Source of the DNA: Rhododendron vialii
Lineage: Eukaryota > Streptophyta > Magnoliopsida > Ericales > Ericaceae
NCBI RefSeq assembly: GCF_030253575.1
Contig: NC_080562.1
Span: 29,963,852 to 30,027,851, forward strand
DNA length: 64,000 nt
Direction of reading: 5' to 3'
In this document: positions 20,911 to 33,509 of the stretch, in pieces
How positions within the stretch are numbered: position 1 is the stretch's first letter
How the letters are laid out: every line of letters begins with the position of its first letter
The notes under the pieces: model-generated
Database searches by the model: none
What the model saw: only the letters and a program-made list of their open reading frames with translations
Told to the model about the DNA's origin: nothing
Position numbers and translations under genes: made by a program

Positions 20911-23900
20911 CAACAACTACCCCTGCAGGGCCTGCACAAAAGATGTTGCAAAAGGTCAATTGCAAATCAAGTAAATGATGAAACAAATTAATGACAACCA
21001 GACACGTATGATGACTAATCTTGACTATATACCCTAAATGGCAGCTTAGAACAAGTTTATCAGATAAACTAAAATAGTCTTTTTAGCTATTTTTGCTGCT
21101 CAAAATGAGAAAAAATCTCTTGCACCAGCTTCTGTAAACAAGTCGGTAAAATTCCTCCATCTACGGTTCTTCTCTACAAGTACCGAAGGACTGTTCACTA
21201 CGAAACCCTTTTTTAATTAGTTTTTTTCTACGAAACCCTTAGGTTTTTAGAGAGAGCGGAACGAGGTCTTAGAGCAATTTTATCAATTGAGGTTTTTACC
21301 TAAAAAGCTATTTTACCTGAGCAAAACCTCCAAATGAGTATTACACCAGATTAGGTAAAGGCTTAGGTAAAATCCATCTATGAAACGATTCAGGCAATTT
21401 CTGATCAAGTTGTGGTTATGTCATGGGCATTTCCAACAAAAGATACCCAGTCAGTGGGTGACCGGTATTTTCAAAATCATGTTCGAATTGACAAAAAGCA
21501 GATCTCAGATTTTAGAAACAAAAATAGACCTGGAAAAGATTCTTCCAAAACTCTAACGGTAAAAATGAAAAGACAAAAGATCTCAACAGTAAACAAAATT
21601 GCCAAAATACACGTGAAACTATATCAGGGTTCGTCAAAAAGCCAAACTTAATGATATAAGAAATTTGATTGATGGTCCATTTCTATCCTTACCTGGCAAA
21701 ACAATCACAGATTCCTCTTTAGCAAGCTTGACGTAGAACTCCATATCATCATTAATTCCTTCCAACAATGACAAATCTAACTTGACCTGCAGTCAATCAG
21801 ACCCTGCACTTTAGATGGTCTTCAACCCCTTCAGTTTTAAATAAAAGGAAAAGTTTCCAATTGTTCATATGCTAACCATTGCATGGACAAGTATCTCAAA
21901 GTGACTTTTTGCTAAAAAGTTGGTTATTTCTCAAAATATTTTGGTAAAAGTAAAAAAAAATATTACTTTTCCGATTTCTCTCGTTGAGACGAATCAATAA
22001 CCCACAAAAGTTTGGCGCAAAACTAACAAATGCGGAAAAAAATTCAAATAAGGACAAAATTTTCAGATCTATAAATTTAAGTTAAGTTCATAATAACGCA
22101 CCAACTACCTTATTTCAGCAGTGTGACTATATAACTCTACAGCAGTTCTTTTTCAGATTACAATCTAGACTAGGTATGCTAGTATATTTGTGTTATCATC
22201 ATAGCTATAACTCAAATGTCCTGTCTATCTCCTGATTGCCAAATGTAAGATTGGACTATTTGATTTCGCAAGGCTTCAATCGGAATCGATCCCAGGTCAA
22301 AATAATCTTTGTACAGATACGAAAAGACAAGTGCTACAAGAAGTATAGCACTGTTTACGATTACATTAAATAAGCAGCATCTCAAAATGCATATACCTGA
22401 ATGAAGGTTGCAGGGCCAGAGGTAACAGCAAGAAAACCCTTAAGAGAATCAACAATCTGAGACAACAAGTTAAACATTAGAACTTCAAATAAAAGCAGTG
22501 TAATAATTCTTTTGAGACAGACTCGCAGAAAATTCATAGCATCCAGTAAACATTACTATTAAAGTAATCACTATGTGGTATCCCTATTTTGAAGATTTTA
22601 CACATATCGCACAATCTTCGTCTAAGCTTTTGCCCCCAACCCCTCCCCCCACCCAAAAAAAAAAAACTACAAAAAGATGAAATGTAATATCTTGTCAATG
22701 GCAGTAATTAGGGATAGACAATATGCCTCGTTAAATAAATCCAGTTCATTGCAGTCTCATTATTAATGAGATTTCCCCGCCCCCCCCCCCCCCCCTTTTC
22801 CTCGTTTTTCTAATGTAGCAAGTAAATGAGTCTATATATTATCACTCTCTGTAGTCTGCATACCTGTTTCAGTTACAGCTGTGCAGGGAAGGATTTGAAA
22901 CTACTGAGATTATCAGTTTTAATTTTCGTTACGATAGTACCAAGTTAAACTGTCAGCTTGGACCTTTAAGTGTTAGTTCTCTTTTTTTTTTTTGACCGGC
23001 CCTTTTAAGTGTTAAGTTGGATGCAAGGAGGACTATGGGAAGCAGTGGATTTGTTCAACTTCCCCACAAAAACGGAATTGGACAAACTAAGGATTTTCTG
23101 TCCAAACTATGTAGAAACTAATTGTTGTAACATAAGGATAAACAAAACAAAATTGTGGAGAGAGGGGAAACATGAAACCCCATATTTATGAAGGATGCCA
23201 TTGGGATCACTTGTCACTATCCAACCTAGTCGCCAGCTAGGAACAGTCCATCTCTTTGATATAGAGCCAATTGTAATAACAGGGACAATTGATGCAAACA
23301 CTCCCATAGGCACAAACTAGGTGTTCCCAAAAGCTAGATGGCCATAAACTTCATCCGCAATCACTAGTATCCCAAGTTTCCTTGCAGTCTCCGCAATCTA
23401 AAAAAATACTCACACCAATGATGACTAACTTCAAAACCAAAACAAACACTAGTTACATTCTTGATGCCAGGAAATAAACAAGATATAATTCACCTTTTGT
23501 AAATGCTCATATGCAAAAACATTCCCACAAGGATTGCCCAGATTGACTATAACCATAGCAACGGTTTTTTTTCATTTACAAGAGATTGTAAACCGTCAAG
23601 ATCAACCTCCCAACCCTTCTCTGGAAGAGGAACAAAGTGGCGGACTTCAAGATGGCTCAGTGTAGCATGAGATTGATACAACGGATACCCTGGTTTAGGA
23701 AGTAATATATTGGCACCATGGCGTGCAAAGACTGGCAATAAGATTTTGATTGCTTGCTTAGCACCAACAGTGAGATAAACATCATATGGTGCTAAGTAGT
23801 ATGGAAGATCACGAGAGAGAGATTCTGCAATTGACACTAAGCATTAATTTAAGTTCACATATAACAGGTAAATCGAGAGAACTAAATGATGGCATCTCAA

Positions 23901-24718
23901 CAGAAGGGGGGCGGGGTGCCTAAACTTAAGAATGCGATTAAGAGGAGTGCAGGGGCACAGCGTCAGCAAGAGCCTTACCCTGTGTCAGTGTACTTCATAG
24001 TTATAGTTAACTAGCATTCCATGTCAAAAGATTTTATGCTGGAGAAAGGAAGATGAATTTATTCATTCCGTATCTAGCATAGTTGCTAAGTAAATAACTA
24101 TTTTGAGGGATAGCTGGTCGAACTTAGAGTCGTCTAATAGAATCGCAAAAGAAGAGAAAAGACTAATTAGCATCTTGTAACACATTAGCCAGCATGGCCA
24201 TCAATGTTGAGTAGAACGACATGGGCTTCACAAGGCTCTCCTCCAGTTTCAAAAAATAGATAGAAGAGAGGAATTGTGAAGGAAACAAATGAATATGAAT
24301 GTCAAGGAAAAAATCGATAACTATCACCATTGCTCTCCTCTTTGAGCTATCCAAACAACAATCTGTGACTCTGTGTTGTGAGGTGTCTTGTATTTTAATG
24401 GACGCTCAGTTATAAAGTAACTGTATAATGGCCTTATACTCAGGCAGGGGGCTTAGGCTAGGCCTATAGCCCAGCCCAAAGTATCGGAGACTCATATATT
24501 GAATTCTTTTAGAAGCGTTTCCGTAACACAGAGAGCAGAATAAAGAGGTTGAGGAGAGTTGAGCTTGTATAGTGGGTGTTCTTTTAGTTATCTTTATTAA
24601 TGGATAATAGGGATCTAACGTTTATGTGGATAATAATGTCAAGGTTGTAGTTACCTTCTAAGTTTTTCAATCCAAGATCTCAGGATATTATTGCTTTCAT
24701 AATATCTTAGAATTAGTA

Positions 24719-25277
24719 AGAGCATCCCTTACTGTCTTTTTTTTTTTTTTTCCTCACTGAAATCCAAATTTGAGTTGAAACTTCATTAAACCAAGTCCAC
24801 TCCTTAACTGAAACCTATAGCAAATTGAGTTATACACAAATCAAGGGAGTCTCAAATTTTGTACTCATATTTTACACAACTAATTTTTCCCTCCCAAGTG
24901 TACAACTACGCCATGAAGGAAGCTTTTATTCAAGAGAAAATCTTCTTTACGGTTGTTCTGTAAAGAAGAAGTTACAGAGCCCAACCGTCCAAAGTGTTTT
25001 TGAACGATCCAGATGTTAATGAAACTTTTCCGGAGAAGAGTTAACCGGTCATAATTGAAAACAAATCTCAGCCATTAATTGCGCAAATAGATGACTGAGA
25101 TTGCGGCATTGCGCCGCTCCGTGAACAACCTCCGAGAAAAAGACTCTCTCTTTATTCAAACTAACGTTGGTATATAGGTTTGTCCATTGGGGTGCTTCAA
25201 ATCTTTTGCCCAAACTTTTACTCAAATTTGAGTCAATTTCGAGTACAAGTATGGGTGAAGGGCCGGAGATGCTCTCA
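24719..25277. mobile_element. MITE in intron 1 of pseudogene A
   Basis: The left end is AGAGCATCCCTTA and the right end GCCGGAGATGCTCT, the widespread AGAGCATCTCC-type inverted terminus of plant MITEs. It is about 560 bp with no coding content. A truncated relative of the same terminus is at 43225 and 47411 (AGAGCATCTCCAATGGAGTA). Confidence 0.5.
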
Positions 25278-25386
25278 ACTAGTATTATACATTTGTCGTC
25301 AACTTGATAAGCCCTCGATAGTGTAAATAAATGGGCTTATAGATCCCTATTTTGTCACTCTCGCGTGCGTAACTTGCTTTAATTAG

Positions 25387-26845
25387 ATGATATTGCGCGG
25401 AGTTGGTGTTTTTGGCCCTTACAGGTTAAAAGTGGAAAATAAGGCATTTTGAACGCCAAGGAAAACAACCCGGGATCATCCAAAGAACCAAGACCATGTG
25501 GCACCCCGCCACCAAGTCCCAAGGAGCTTTTAAAGAAGTGTCGAAGAGTGTTCGGGATGTCAAAGTGGTCGTTAGAGGAAGAAAACAATTTGGAAGTTTT
25601 CTGCCAGCGATGTACCGGTACTGCGAATCTGTGGTACCTGTACACCTCGGACAGATTTGGTCCAAAATGCTAAGAAACAAGACCTGTACCGATACCGGGG
25701 TTTCATGGTACCGGTACAACCTGGGAAAAATCTGTGTTTTTGTACCCGACTGCACTTTGACTTGGGGGTATTTTGGACCTTTGTAACCCGACTTTGAGGG
25801 CCTATAAGTACTTTCTAACCTCATTTTAGTAGGTTATCCTTCAATTTCACTTCTCTCTCTACCTCCCTCCTCTCCTTAGCTCTCACTCTCTCTTCAAAGG
25901 AGGTTGATTTCTAGGGTTTGGAGGCTTGTGTTCTTCATTAAAGTTGTAAGTTAACTCAAGATCTTTCTTAATCTAGTTTTTATTTTCGTTTTTGTGAATG
26001 TTTTCGTATCTCTCCTCATTTCCCTTCATGTTTACACCCACTAAGGGTGAGTAGTGTTCAAGGCTTGGTCATGGGGTAATTTCTACCCCATGATTTAGGT
26101 AGTTTAATGGCTTCTCTCATTTCTTGTGCTTAATGTGGTTTATGAATGGATTAAGTTCATTTTAATGTAACAAAACCTAGGGTTGTTAACCTCTTTGATT
26201 ATGTGTAGGCAAGGACTTGATCTCTTGCCACATATAATGCTTGAAGCTATGTCACTCTTTGTGTTTGCCAAAATGCCTCAAAGAACTTGTTAAGCTCTAA
26301 TCTTTGGTCTAAACCTAGAGATGTTAACTTCTTTGATTGGGTGTAGACAAGTCTCTTGGCATACCCAATGCTTGGAACCATGGCTCTCTTTGTGTTCGAT
26401 AAAATGCCTAAACGAGTTTTCATCCATTTCCAAACCCCGTTGTATGAGTTAAACTTGATTTTCATAGTTAAATCTTCCGAGTGAGATCGAATGACTTCGA
26501 CTCACACTTGAGTTATCAAAGAGAAGAATTAAACGGCCTAAGTTATGGGCGGAATGAACCCTTAGACCTTGCCGCTTTAATTTCTAGTCAAACTTCATTT
26601 TTCATTAAAATTAGGAGGTAGAGAGAAATTCCGATCCATCACTCAAAAGTTGGCCGTCTCAACGCCAAATCTAAAGGTTGGCGGTCCTAACGCTAAAAAC
26701 CCTTTCGTAAAGCAAACCTTCCGGCCTAGCTCCATTGGCTCCCTGTGGATTCGACCTCGGACTTCCGAGTTTATTATGCTACAACCGACCTAGCCCTACG
26801 CTTGGGGCATTCTTATTGCCACACACTTTAAGGTCGCAAGCACAA
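25387..26845 (+). mobile_element. LTR-retroelement remnant, probably a Ty3/gypsy LTR
   Basis: About 1.46 kb inserted in intron 1 of pseudogene A. It contains a CCTATAAGTA promoter-like box near 25800, a CT-rich stretch after it, an imperfect repeat of about 120 bp (around 26170-26300 and 26310-26420), and TCCCTGTGGATTCGACCTC near 26740, text common near the 3' end of plant Athila/Tat-group LTRs (from memory of the family, not checked). No coding domains, and the ends are uncertain. Confidence 0.4.
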
Positions 26846-27515
26846 CTAGAGCCTGAATAACTAGCCCCAAGAGTCAGTCCAGTTGGTTGGTGGATTTGCT
26901 CTCAACACAATTTGATCACGCTCGATTCTTGGGGTGCAAGAAAGTAATTTCTTGCGAATTTCCTGGTCCCTGCGTGGATCCGTCTGAACAAGGGAGGAAA
27001 TGTGCGCGTAAACTGGCTCAGACATCCCAAAAAAAAGAAAAGAAAGAACAACATAACCATACTATACTGCAAACCACGAATCCACTTGTACACAACAGAG
27101 AAAATAAATTTTGATGCGTATGCAAAATTTTACCTCCTGGCTGGAAGAATACCGCCATTTGGGGCGTAGGAATTGAATCGAGCAGATCTGACGGCTTCAA
27201 CGACGGCGTCTTCGGCTACGGGAGTGGTCCGAAAGCACGGAGACGCCGAGGGGTCGCCGCGGGCGAGGGGAATAACCGGCCTGTTATCAGATTCGTTGAG
27301 ATTCTTCATCAGGGTGAAGACGACGCCTTTAATGGTGAACGCCAATGCTTTGCCCAGCTCCTCTTTTCCCTTGAATCGCCATTCCGTCGGTTGTTCTTCC
27401 TCTTCTATTTTCAGTTCTTTCTTTATTTTCAAGCTTAAATAGTTTTCTGTGGGGTTTTCCTTCAAATGAATCCAAATCATAGAGGGAGAAGAGGATAAAA
27501 TGGGTCCACCTCCTG

Positions 27516-27649
27516 GAAAAAAAATTTCAGTGCCGGGAGGGTGACAGGAGAGAGAGAGTTTCAATCCGAGCCGTCTAAAAGTGTATTGAACGACTCGGAT
27601 ATGCCAAACGAGTACCACATAGATATATCCACCCTGCACCTAAAAATTT
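27516..27649. mobile_element. Mutator-type MITE upstream of TAT pseudogene A
   Basis: A 134-bp element with inverted ends GAAAAAAAATTTCAGTGCC and GCACCTAAAAATTT. Flanking 9-bp sequences CACCTCCTG (27507-27515) and CTCCTCCTG (27650-27658) agree at eight of nine positions, as for Mutator-type insertions. It lies 36 bp upstream of the inferred start codon of pseudogene A. A sister copy is at 44410-44601. Confidence 0.55.
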
Positions 27650-28309
27650 CTCCTCCTGCTCCTCTGTAACTTGGACACAGTCACACAGGATCCATCCAGC
27701 ATTGAACAAAACTAAAAAATGGGGAGGCTCCTGTCCAATTTGGAGTCCAGTTTCGGCCCATCCCGGCCTATAACAATGATCCGGATCGTTCATTTTGTAG
27801 AACTCGTTGAGTTTGTCATTTACATTAAAAAAAATTAGCTTGATCGAACGTAATGAGCAATGGTCTGTTGCATATTACCAACCCCGGATCATAAGATACA
27901 AATTCAACATAATGTTTTGGTATGCTGCAAATATTTTTAGCACACAAAAGTAAACACGAACATGAGACAACGTTCTTCCTCACAACGTTATTTTACCAAC
28001 TTAAAATCCATTACAAGGTTACAAGAAAGAAATTGGAACAAACACATAATTATGACAACTTAAAATGAAATGCAAGACAACGGCACGCGTTGATCATCAC
28101 ACACACCATTCCTGTGAATTCCTCACCTGTAAACTGGAGAGATAAAGCAGAATTCCTCAATTACTGAAGAGGGGCTATCACCTTATTGCTTTTTTGCATG
28201 CCTTCGGCTGAAATCTTTTATCCTCCCAAGACCTTCTTCAAGAGATGATGGCTTAACAGCGAATGCTATGCGAAGCCAATTCTTTAGTCCAACCACCACC
28301 CCTGCAAAG

Positions 28310-28880
28310 AAAAAGGATGTTTCAAAGGAGAAGTTAGTGATTTCAATGCATTCAAAAATTAACAAGAAATCTTTGAGTCAAGAGGCTAAAGAAATATGGT
28401 TAGATTGTTTGCTCTTACCTGGTATAACCGTGACAGACTCGCAATACTACTGATACCACATATCCAGAATCAATTTCACATTGCATTCATCGAGCGTAAT
28501 TTCCTTTACTAGTCATCTGAATAAAACGTGAAACTACTGGCAGAAATGTCTGGTAAACTAACCAATATATTCGCTACGTACAGACAATTCAACATTGCAT
28601 ACTACATTAGAGGAGAATCACAAGCATTGCTTCAGTACTGAGTTGATATGAGCTATATATCAAAAGCTCTAGTGCATAAGAATATTGTAACTAGAAACTT
28701 CTTCTTCATAGTAGTAGTAATATTTAGTCAGTGGAAAATTCCCTGCTTGATTCTTCTCCCTAATTATCTGGCGAATGCACCACCACATCAGAGGCCAATT
28801 TAGATCGAAGAGTATTTGTTACTTGTGATTAAACTTTCCTATTTAGCATACACATGTTACTTAGAGAAAACGCGATGAAA
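28310..28880. other. Intron-derived DNA of pseudogene B
   Basis: Apart from the short exon remnant near 28420-28450, nothing codes here. Confidence 0.4.
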
Positions 28881-29404
28881 TACAAACCTGAATAAAGGTT
28901 ACTGGGTCAAGAGGAAATATTGAGAAAACCCTTAATGAAATCAACAATCTGTAAACGAGAAAACCACGACATTAGTTTCTTGTGAATCACCAATAATGTT
29001 CAAATGGCTATATGAAATCTAAATTGAAAGATTAGTCGGAATCAATAATATATTCATGTGGCCTAATGTAGCTAGAAGAACCGCACAACTAGAAAGCTGT
29101 GATTATAATTTTGCAAGAACGTATGATGCTCAACATATTTCCCAATCATTCAAAAGCAACACCCCTACCACGACAATTGCATGTGTTCCCTGCTTTAAAT
29201 GCCAAAAAAACAAAGATCCATAATCCAGTTTTCTTGAAGCAATTTTTTCATCTTAAGGGTCCCTGAAGGAGCTTGGAATCATTCCCTTCAACTTGCAATT
29301 TTTGCATCTCCGGATTGTGTTTTTTGGAGATGACAGAGACATATATATTATAAATAAAAAGACCAATCTTTATAAGTTCATGTCAGTGTGCCTTTTTTTC
29401 TAAA

Positions 29405-30865
29405 GAGAAAATTTCTGTTATATCCCTTCAACTTTAAGCGAAAATTCAATTTAGTCCTTCACTTTTTAATTTGAACAAATAAATACTTTCATTTTCGATT
29501 TCATTCCAATGTCATCCCATACTTGGATGGCGTTATTTTTTGGACGGAAAATTCCCCTTTTTTCTGGCACGTGAGCTAATGGGAGGGGTATATTTGCCCA
29601 TTCCCTCTTCCCTTCAAGGTAAAAGAAAAAAAACACTGCTGAAAAAATTGAAAACATATTTGGAAGGAGAACAGAGAGAGAGAGAGAGGCCATGAGAGAA
29701 AGAGAGAGGAGGAGGGTGATTGGCGACCGCCGCCGTCTCCGCCACTAGAAACGTCACCAAGGAAGGGAAGCTTCGACTCCAGCCGTCTCTTCCAACGCCA
29801 GCAAGCTCTACTCCACCTGGGTTTGACAAATCTCCTTGCCTCTAACTTTTCCCTAGCTCCACCAAAGGCCGACTTGTCCCTCCTCCTACAGAGTTCGAGC
29901 AGCATTCTACTGGTCCACCACCTCACAACAGCCCTTCTCCATCTCTGATTTATACCACCCAACTCCATCTTCTCCCTCTATTTTTTGGCCTATCAATTTG
30001 TCAAACCCTTGCAATTTGGGTATCGATCAATAATTGGGGGCAATTCTTACAAAATTAGGGATTTGGGATTTAAGAGTTCTCATCATTTTTTCTTGTCGTG
30101 CAATTAGAACCAATGTCAATGTTTTGCTTTTTCAAAATCTAATTTCTTTTACACCATCTGACTCATCCACTTCAGTTTAGAATTGAGTTTGGTAACATTG
30201 GGTCATATACACAGTTTCTTCTCTAGTCTTTGTGGTTAATTTATTAGAAATAGGATTAAAAAAAGTTAAAGATCAAGTTTGCCTTGGTAGAACTATTTGC
30301 TCGACTGGGTCGGTAGTGGGTATAAGTTTTTAGTCGTGGACGATGGGAAGTGAGTGATTTCATGCGTAGGTATAGATTTTTGGCCACCGGTGATTGGAGA
30401 GGGTGGTTGCAGCAGTGGGCGCGGATCCTCCTTCAGCGAAACCAACATAAATAAAACAATGATGTCAAACAACTCTTCACAGGAACAAACAAAACTGGAC
30501 GATGGAATTTGGTGGTGTGGAGTACAATACTGGTATGGGTATTGGTGGTAATGCAAAATCGGTTGAAAGGTTGGAGCTTTTGGCAGAAGAGGTGGGTGGC
30601 CCAAATATGGACGGAGGAGAGGGATACCAGGGAGGGAGTAGAGAGACTTGGGTTTTGAGGGAGGTGTGGAATGACAAATTTACCCTTGAAAACGGTCACG
30701 TGCTGGGCACATGACAATTTTCCATCCAAAAAACTAACGCCATCCAAGTATGGGATGACATTGGAAAGAAATCAAAAATAGAAGTATTTATTTGTCCAAA
30801 TTAAAAGGTGAAGGACCAAAATGAATTTTTGCTGAAAGTCGAAGGGATATAAAAGAAATTTTCCC
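29405..30865. mobile_element. MULE-like element with long inverted ends (possible Pack-MULE)
   Basis: The first 155 bases or so (GAAAATTTCTGTTATATCCCT onward, through CATCCCATACTTGGATGGCG) are an inverted copy of the last 155 (CGCCATCCAAGTATGGGATG to AAAGAAATTTTCCC). Long inverted repeats of this size mark Mutator-like elements. The inside (about 29580-30700) is more GC-rich, with a (GA)n run and short frames that look like fragments of host sequence, including a Pro/Ser-rich stretch near 29700-29960. No transposase and no clear 9-bp target duplication. It sits in pseudogene B between its exon 3 and exon 4 remnants. Confidence 0.65.
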
Positions 30866-31115
30866 ATTTATAAACAAAGGATTCCTTTCTTTTTTTTTTC
30901 TTTTTTCTTTTGTTGAAATCAAGGGGCAGAGGGGTAGTTTGAGATTTCGCAAGCAGCAGTACTAGAAGAGTCTTGTTCAAAATTTTGAAGTTCTCTATGT
31001 GCTTTTCTTTTCCAATTGCGTGGATTTCATCTTTTTATCTTTATGACAATGAAAATTTTCTTGTCCTATGGCTTTCTAGGGGAGACTCAAAGTAATGACT
31101 ATTGCACAACAAACA

Positions 31116-31215
<100 letters not shown>

Positions 31216-31698
31216 CATGTTTTTTGAGAAGAGTACCCCATGTTTTTTGAGAATCCCATTGGGATCATTCGTGACAAGCCAACCAAGTCGCCAACCAAGA
31301 GCAGCCCACCTCTTTGAGATTCTCTGTGGCAGATAACAGCGTTTATTGGGTAATGAGCGAAATTGTTGGAAACTTTGAGTAGTACCGGTGGGAAGCATGG
31401 TAATGTAGTGCCCCACTTTATTCGTACATCCTAAGGAAGAGGGAGAAGTGGTTTTTTGAGGATGTGAGTAATTCTAGAATAAGTAGCTTCTTGGAGAGTT
31501 TAATGATTATCCCGGAGGTCTTGCCTAAAGTTGTGGGAGCTTGATAGTTTACAAATAGAAAGATGATCTCATAGGACGCAGTCACGCAGATAATTCTGCA
31601 CGCTAGTTGCCTATAAATGTATGGTCTTTACTCAAGATTGGTTTTTTGAGGATGTGAGTAATTATGCACGCTAGTTAAAAACATTTTGCATTGCATAT

Positions 31699-31866
31699 GC
31701 CCCGTTCCGTTTAGGTTCTTATTTTTTAAGTAGTTATTTTCCACTTTACAAGACAGGTCATTCTCTCACAATACATTACCTTTAATTCAAAAAAAATAAG
31801 CACTTATCTGTCTCGTAAAGCGGAAAATAAGTACTTAAATGATAAGAACCTTAGCGGAATGAGGCC
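31699..31866. mobile_element. MITE related to the CYSTM intron copy
   Basis: 168 bp, ends GCCCCGTTCCGTTTAGGTTC and AAGAACCTTAGCGGAATGAGG. The inside matches 13695-13803 (TTTTTTAAGTA, ACTTATCTGTCTCGTAAAGCG). It lies in the DNA that interrupts exon 3 of pseudogene B. Confidence 0.6.
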
Positions 31867-32804
31867 TAAATTCAATGCAAAATGCTTACATACACTTAAA
31901 AGGATTTGCGTGGTTTTTATTTCTGATTCTTTCTTCTCAAACTAATGCTTTTGGTAGCCAAAATTGTTGTCCTAGTTGAAGCCGCATTGTCTTCTAAAAA
32001 ATGACGAGATTATGTTTGTGGTATTCTCTTGTGGAGTTTATGGGAATGATGGTGAAAAAAGGGAAGTTGCGATCGTGTTCCTTGCTAAGGAAATTTAATG
32101 TCAAAAAAGTTGGGAGATGTGCAACTCCAATTCTCAAAGGATTGGAGAATCCTCCAAGATCCAACCGTAACGACAGGCAAAATAGATCCAAACATGGGTT
32201 ATTCCCAAAAGTAAGATGATCATACACTTCATCAGCAATAACTAATATCCCAAGCTTTTTTGCCGTCTCAGCGATCTAAGAAGTCAAACGACCAATCACT
32301 AGTGATCGATAGATACGCAGGGGCACGTGGGATCAAGTGCCCCCACTCAAATTTTAAAAAGTACTATGTTAATACTCTAATGCATTTAGCATAATTACAT
32401 AAGTGTCCGACTATATTCAATATCCCAAGCTTTTTTGCAATTTCAAACGACAAAATCACCAACATGGTATGCTAAACCATCAAATTGGCAGATTATGCAC
32501 TTCTGACTCCACAAAACTCAAAAACACACACCTTCTTCAAATGTTGGTACGTGAAGACATTCCCGCAAGGGTTGCCAGGGTTAATAACGACCATAGCGAC
32601 GGTATTCTCATCCGTGAGAGACACAATTGCATCAAGGTCTACGTCCCAACCCTTCTTCGGGAGAAGATCAAAGTGGCGGACTTCAAGATGGCTATATGCA
32701 GCAGGGGCTTCGTAGAATGGGAAGCCTGGTCTTGGAAACAGAATGTTGGCCTTGGGTCGAGCGAGAGCCATTAAGATAACTTCAATTGCTTGTGTAGTTG
32801 TGTG

Positions 32805-33421
32805 CAAAGTTGTCAATCCCGTACCGGCCAGCGTACCGTTTTCACTATTGGAATGGTACGTACCGGCATCGGTCTGTATCTCGGTACCGTTCCGAATTTG
32901 CCGCAATTTTTTTTATTTATATTCAATATATGTTACCTAATTGCAAAGTTTGAAGTATAAACATAAATAAAATTTAAGCAAGACTTCCAAACAATAAACC
33001 AACAGATTTCATTCATTGAACTACTCATTTATTGACTAATTCATATGCAAACAAAGTTCTCAAAACAGCTGGTTCAAAAATAAAAAAAGGTCCTCAACAC
33101 AGTTGATATATTACTCGTAGACTCACTGGATCATTTCTCTCCGTCACATCTTACTCCAATACTCCCTGCCTCACTGTGTTGTTTCTCAGGTTAGCCACAC
33201 AAGCACTGAAGCACTCGTTAGGCACTCACGTGAAAAAAAACACAGTGTAAATTTGTACCGCCGGAACACCGGAAAATGTCCGAAACACACCGATATTGTC
33301 TGGTACATCCGGTATTTGGCGGAACAGTCCGATATTTCAAGCAGTACGGATCTCAAGTCTTTGCGTTCCTTTTGAGCTCCGATACGGTACGTACCGGCCG
33401 GGAACGGATTTCACAACTTTG
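32805..33421. mobile_element. Transposon inserted in exon 2 of pseudogene B
   Basis: The ends CAAAGTTGT and ACAACTTTG are exact inverted repeats, with GTACCGGCC-rich subterminal regions on both sides. GTTGTGTG flanks it at 32797-32804 and 33422-33429, an 8-bp target duplication as in hAT elements; a shared C would stretch it to nine as in Mutator types. No coding content. Because it splits a coding exon, it marks a loss-of-function step or a later hit on a dead gene. Confidence 0.75.
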
Positions 33422-33509
33422 GTTGTGTGCCTCCAAGAGTCAGATAAATATCATCCGGTGATAATTTGTACGGAAGATCTTTCGAAAGGTGGTCTGCTGT
33501 TGCCCTATT

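Larger units (their letters stand above)
20584..27480 (-). pseudogene. Tyrosine aminotransferase-like pseudogene A
   Basis: Minus-strand exons of a plant tyrosine/nicotianamine aminotransferase-type PLP enzyme: 27480-27134 (from MIWIHLKE, with RPVIPLARGDPSASPCFRTT), 23836-23494 (AESLSRDLPYYLAPYDVYLT, then LLPKPGYPLYQSHA), 23397 to about 23180 ([17 protein letters not shown] and the PLP lysine motif SISKRW), 22456-22397 (VDSLKGFLAVTSGPATFIQ), 21786-21693 (VKLDLSLLEGINDDMEF) and 20696-20584 (KNWLRITFAIEPSSLEDGL, stop). It is broken: exons 1 and 2 do not join in frame at the visible sites, an A8 run shifts the frame late in exon 2, TAG interrupts exon 3 after GHLAFGNT, and the exon normally between TFIQ and VKLDLS was not found. 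Intron 1 (3.3 kb) holds repeat insertions. TAT converts tyrosine to 4-hydroxyphenylpyruvate. Confidence 0.85.

Noticed and set aside
25426-25824. 132-codon minus-strand frame and its plus-strand partners
   Set aside because: They lie in the LTR-like remnant, with repeated GGTACCGGTAC text; no known domain.
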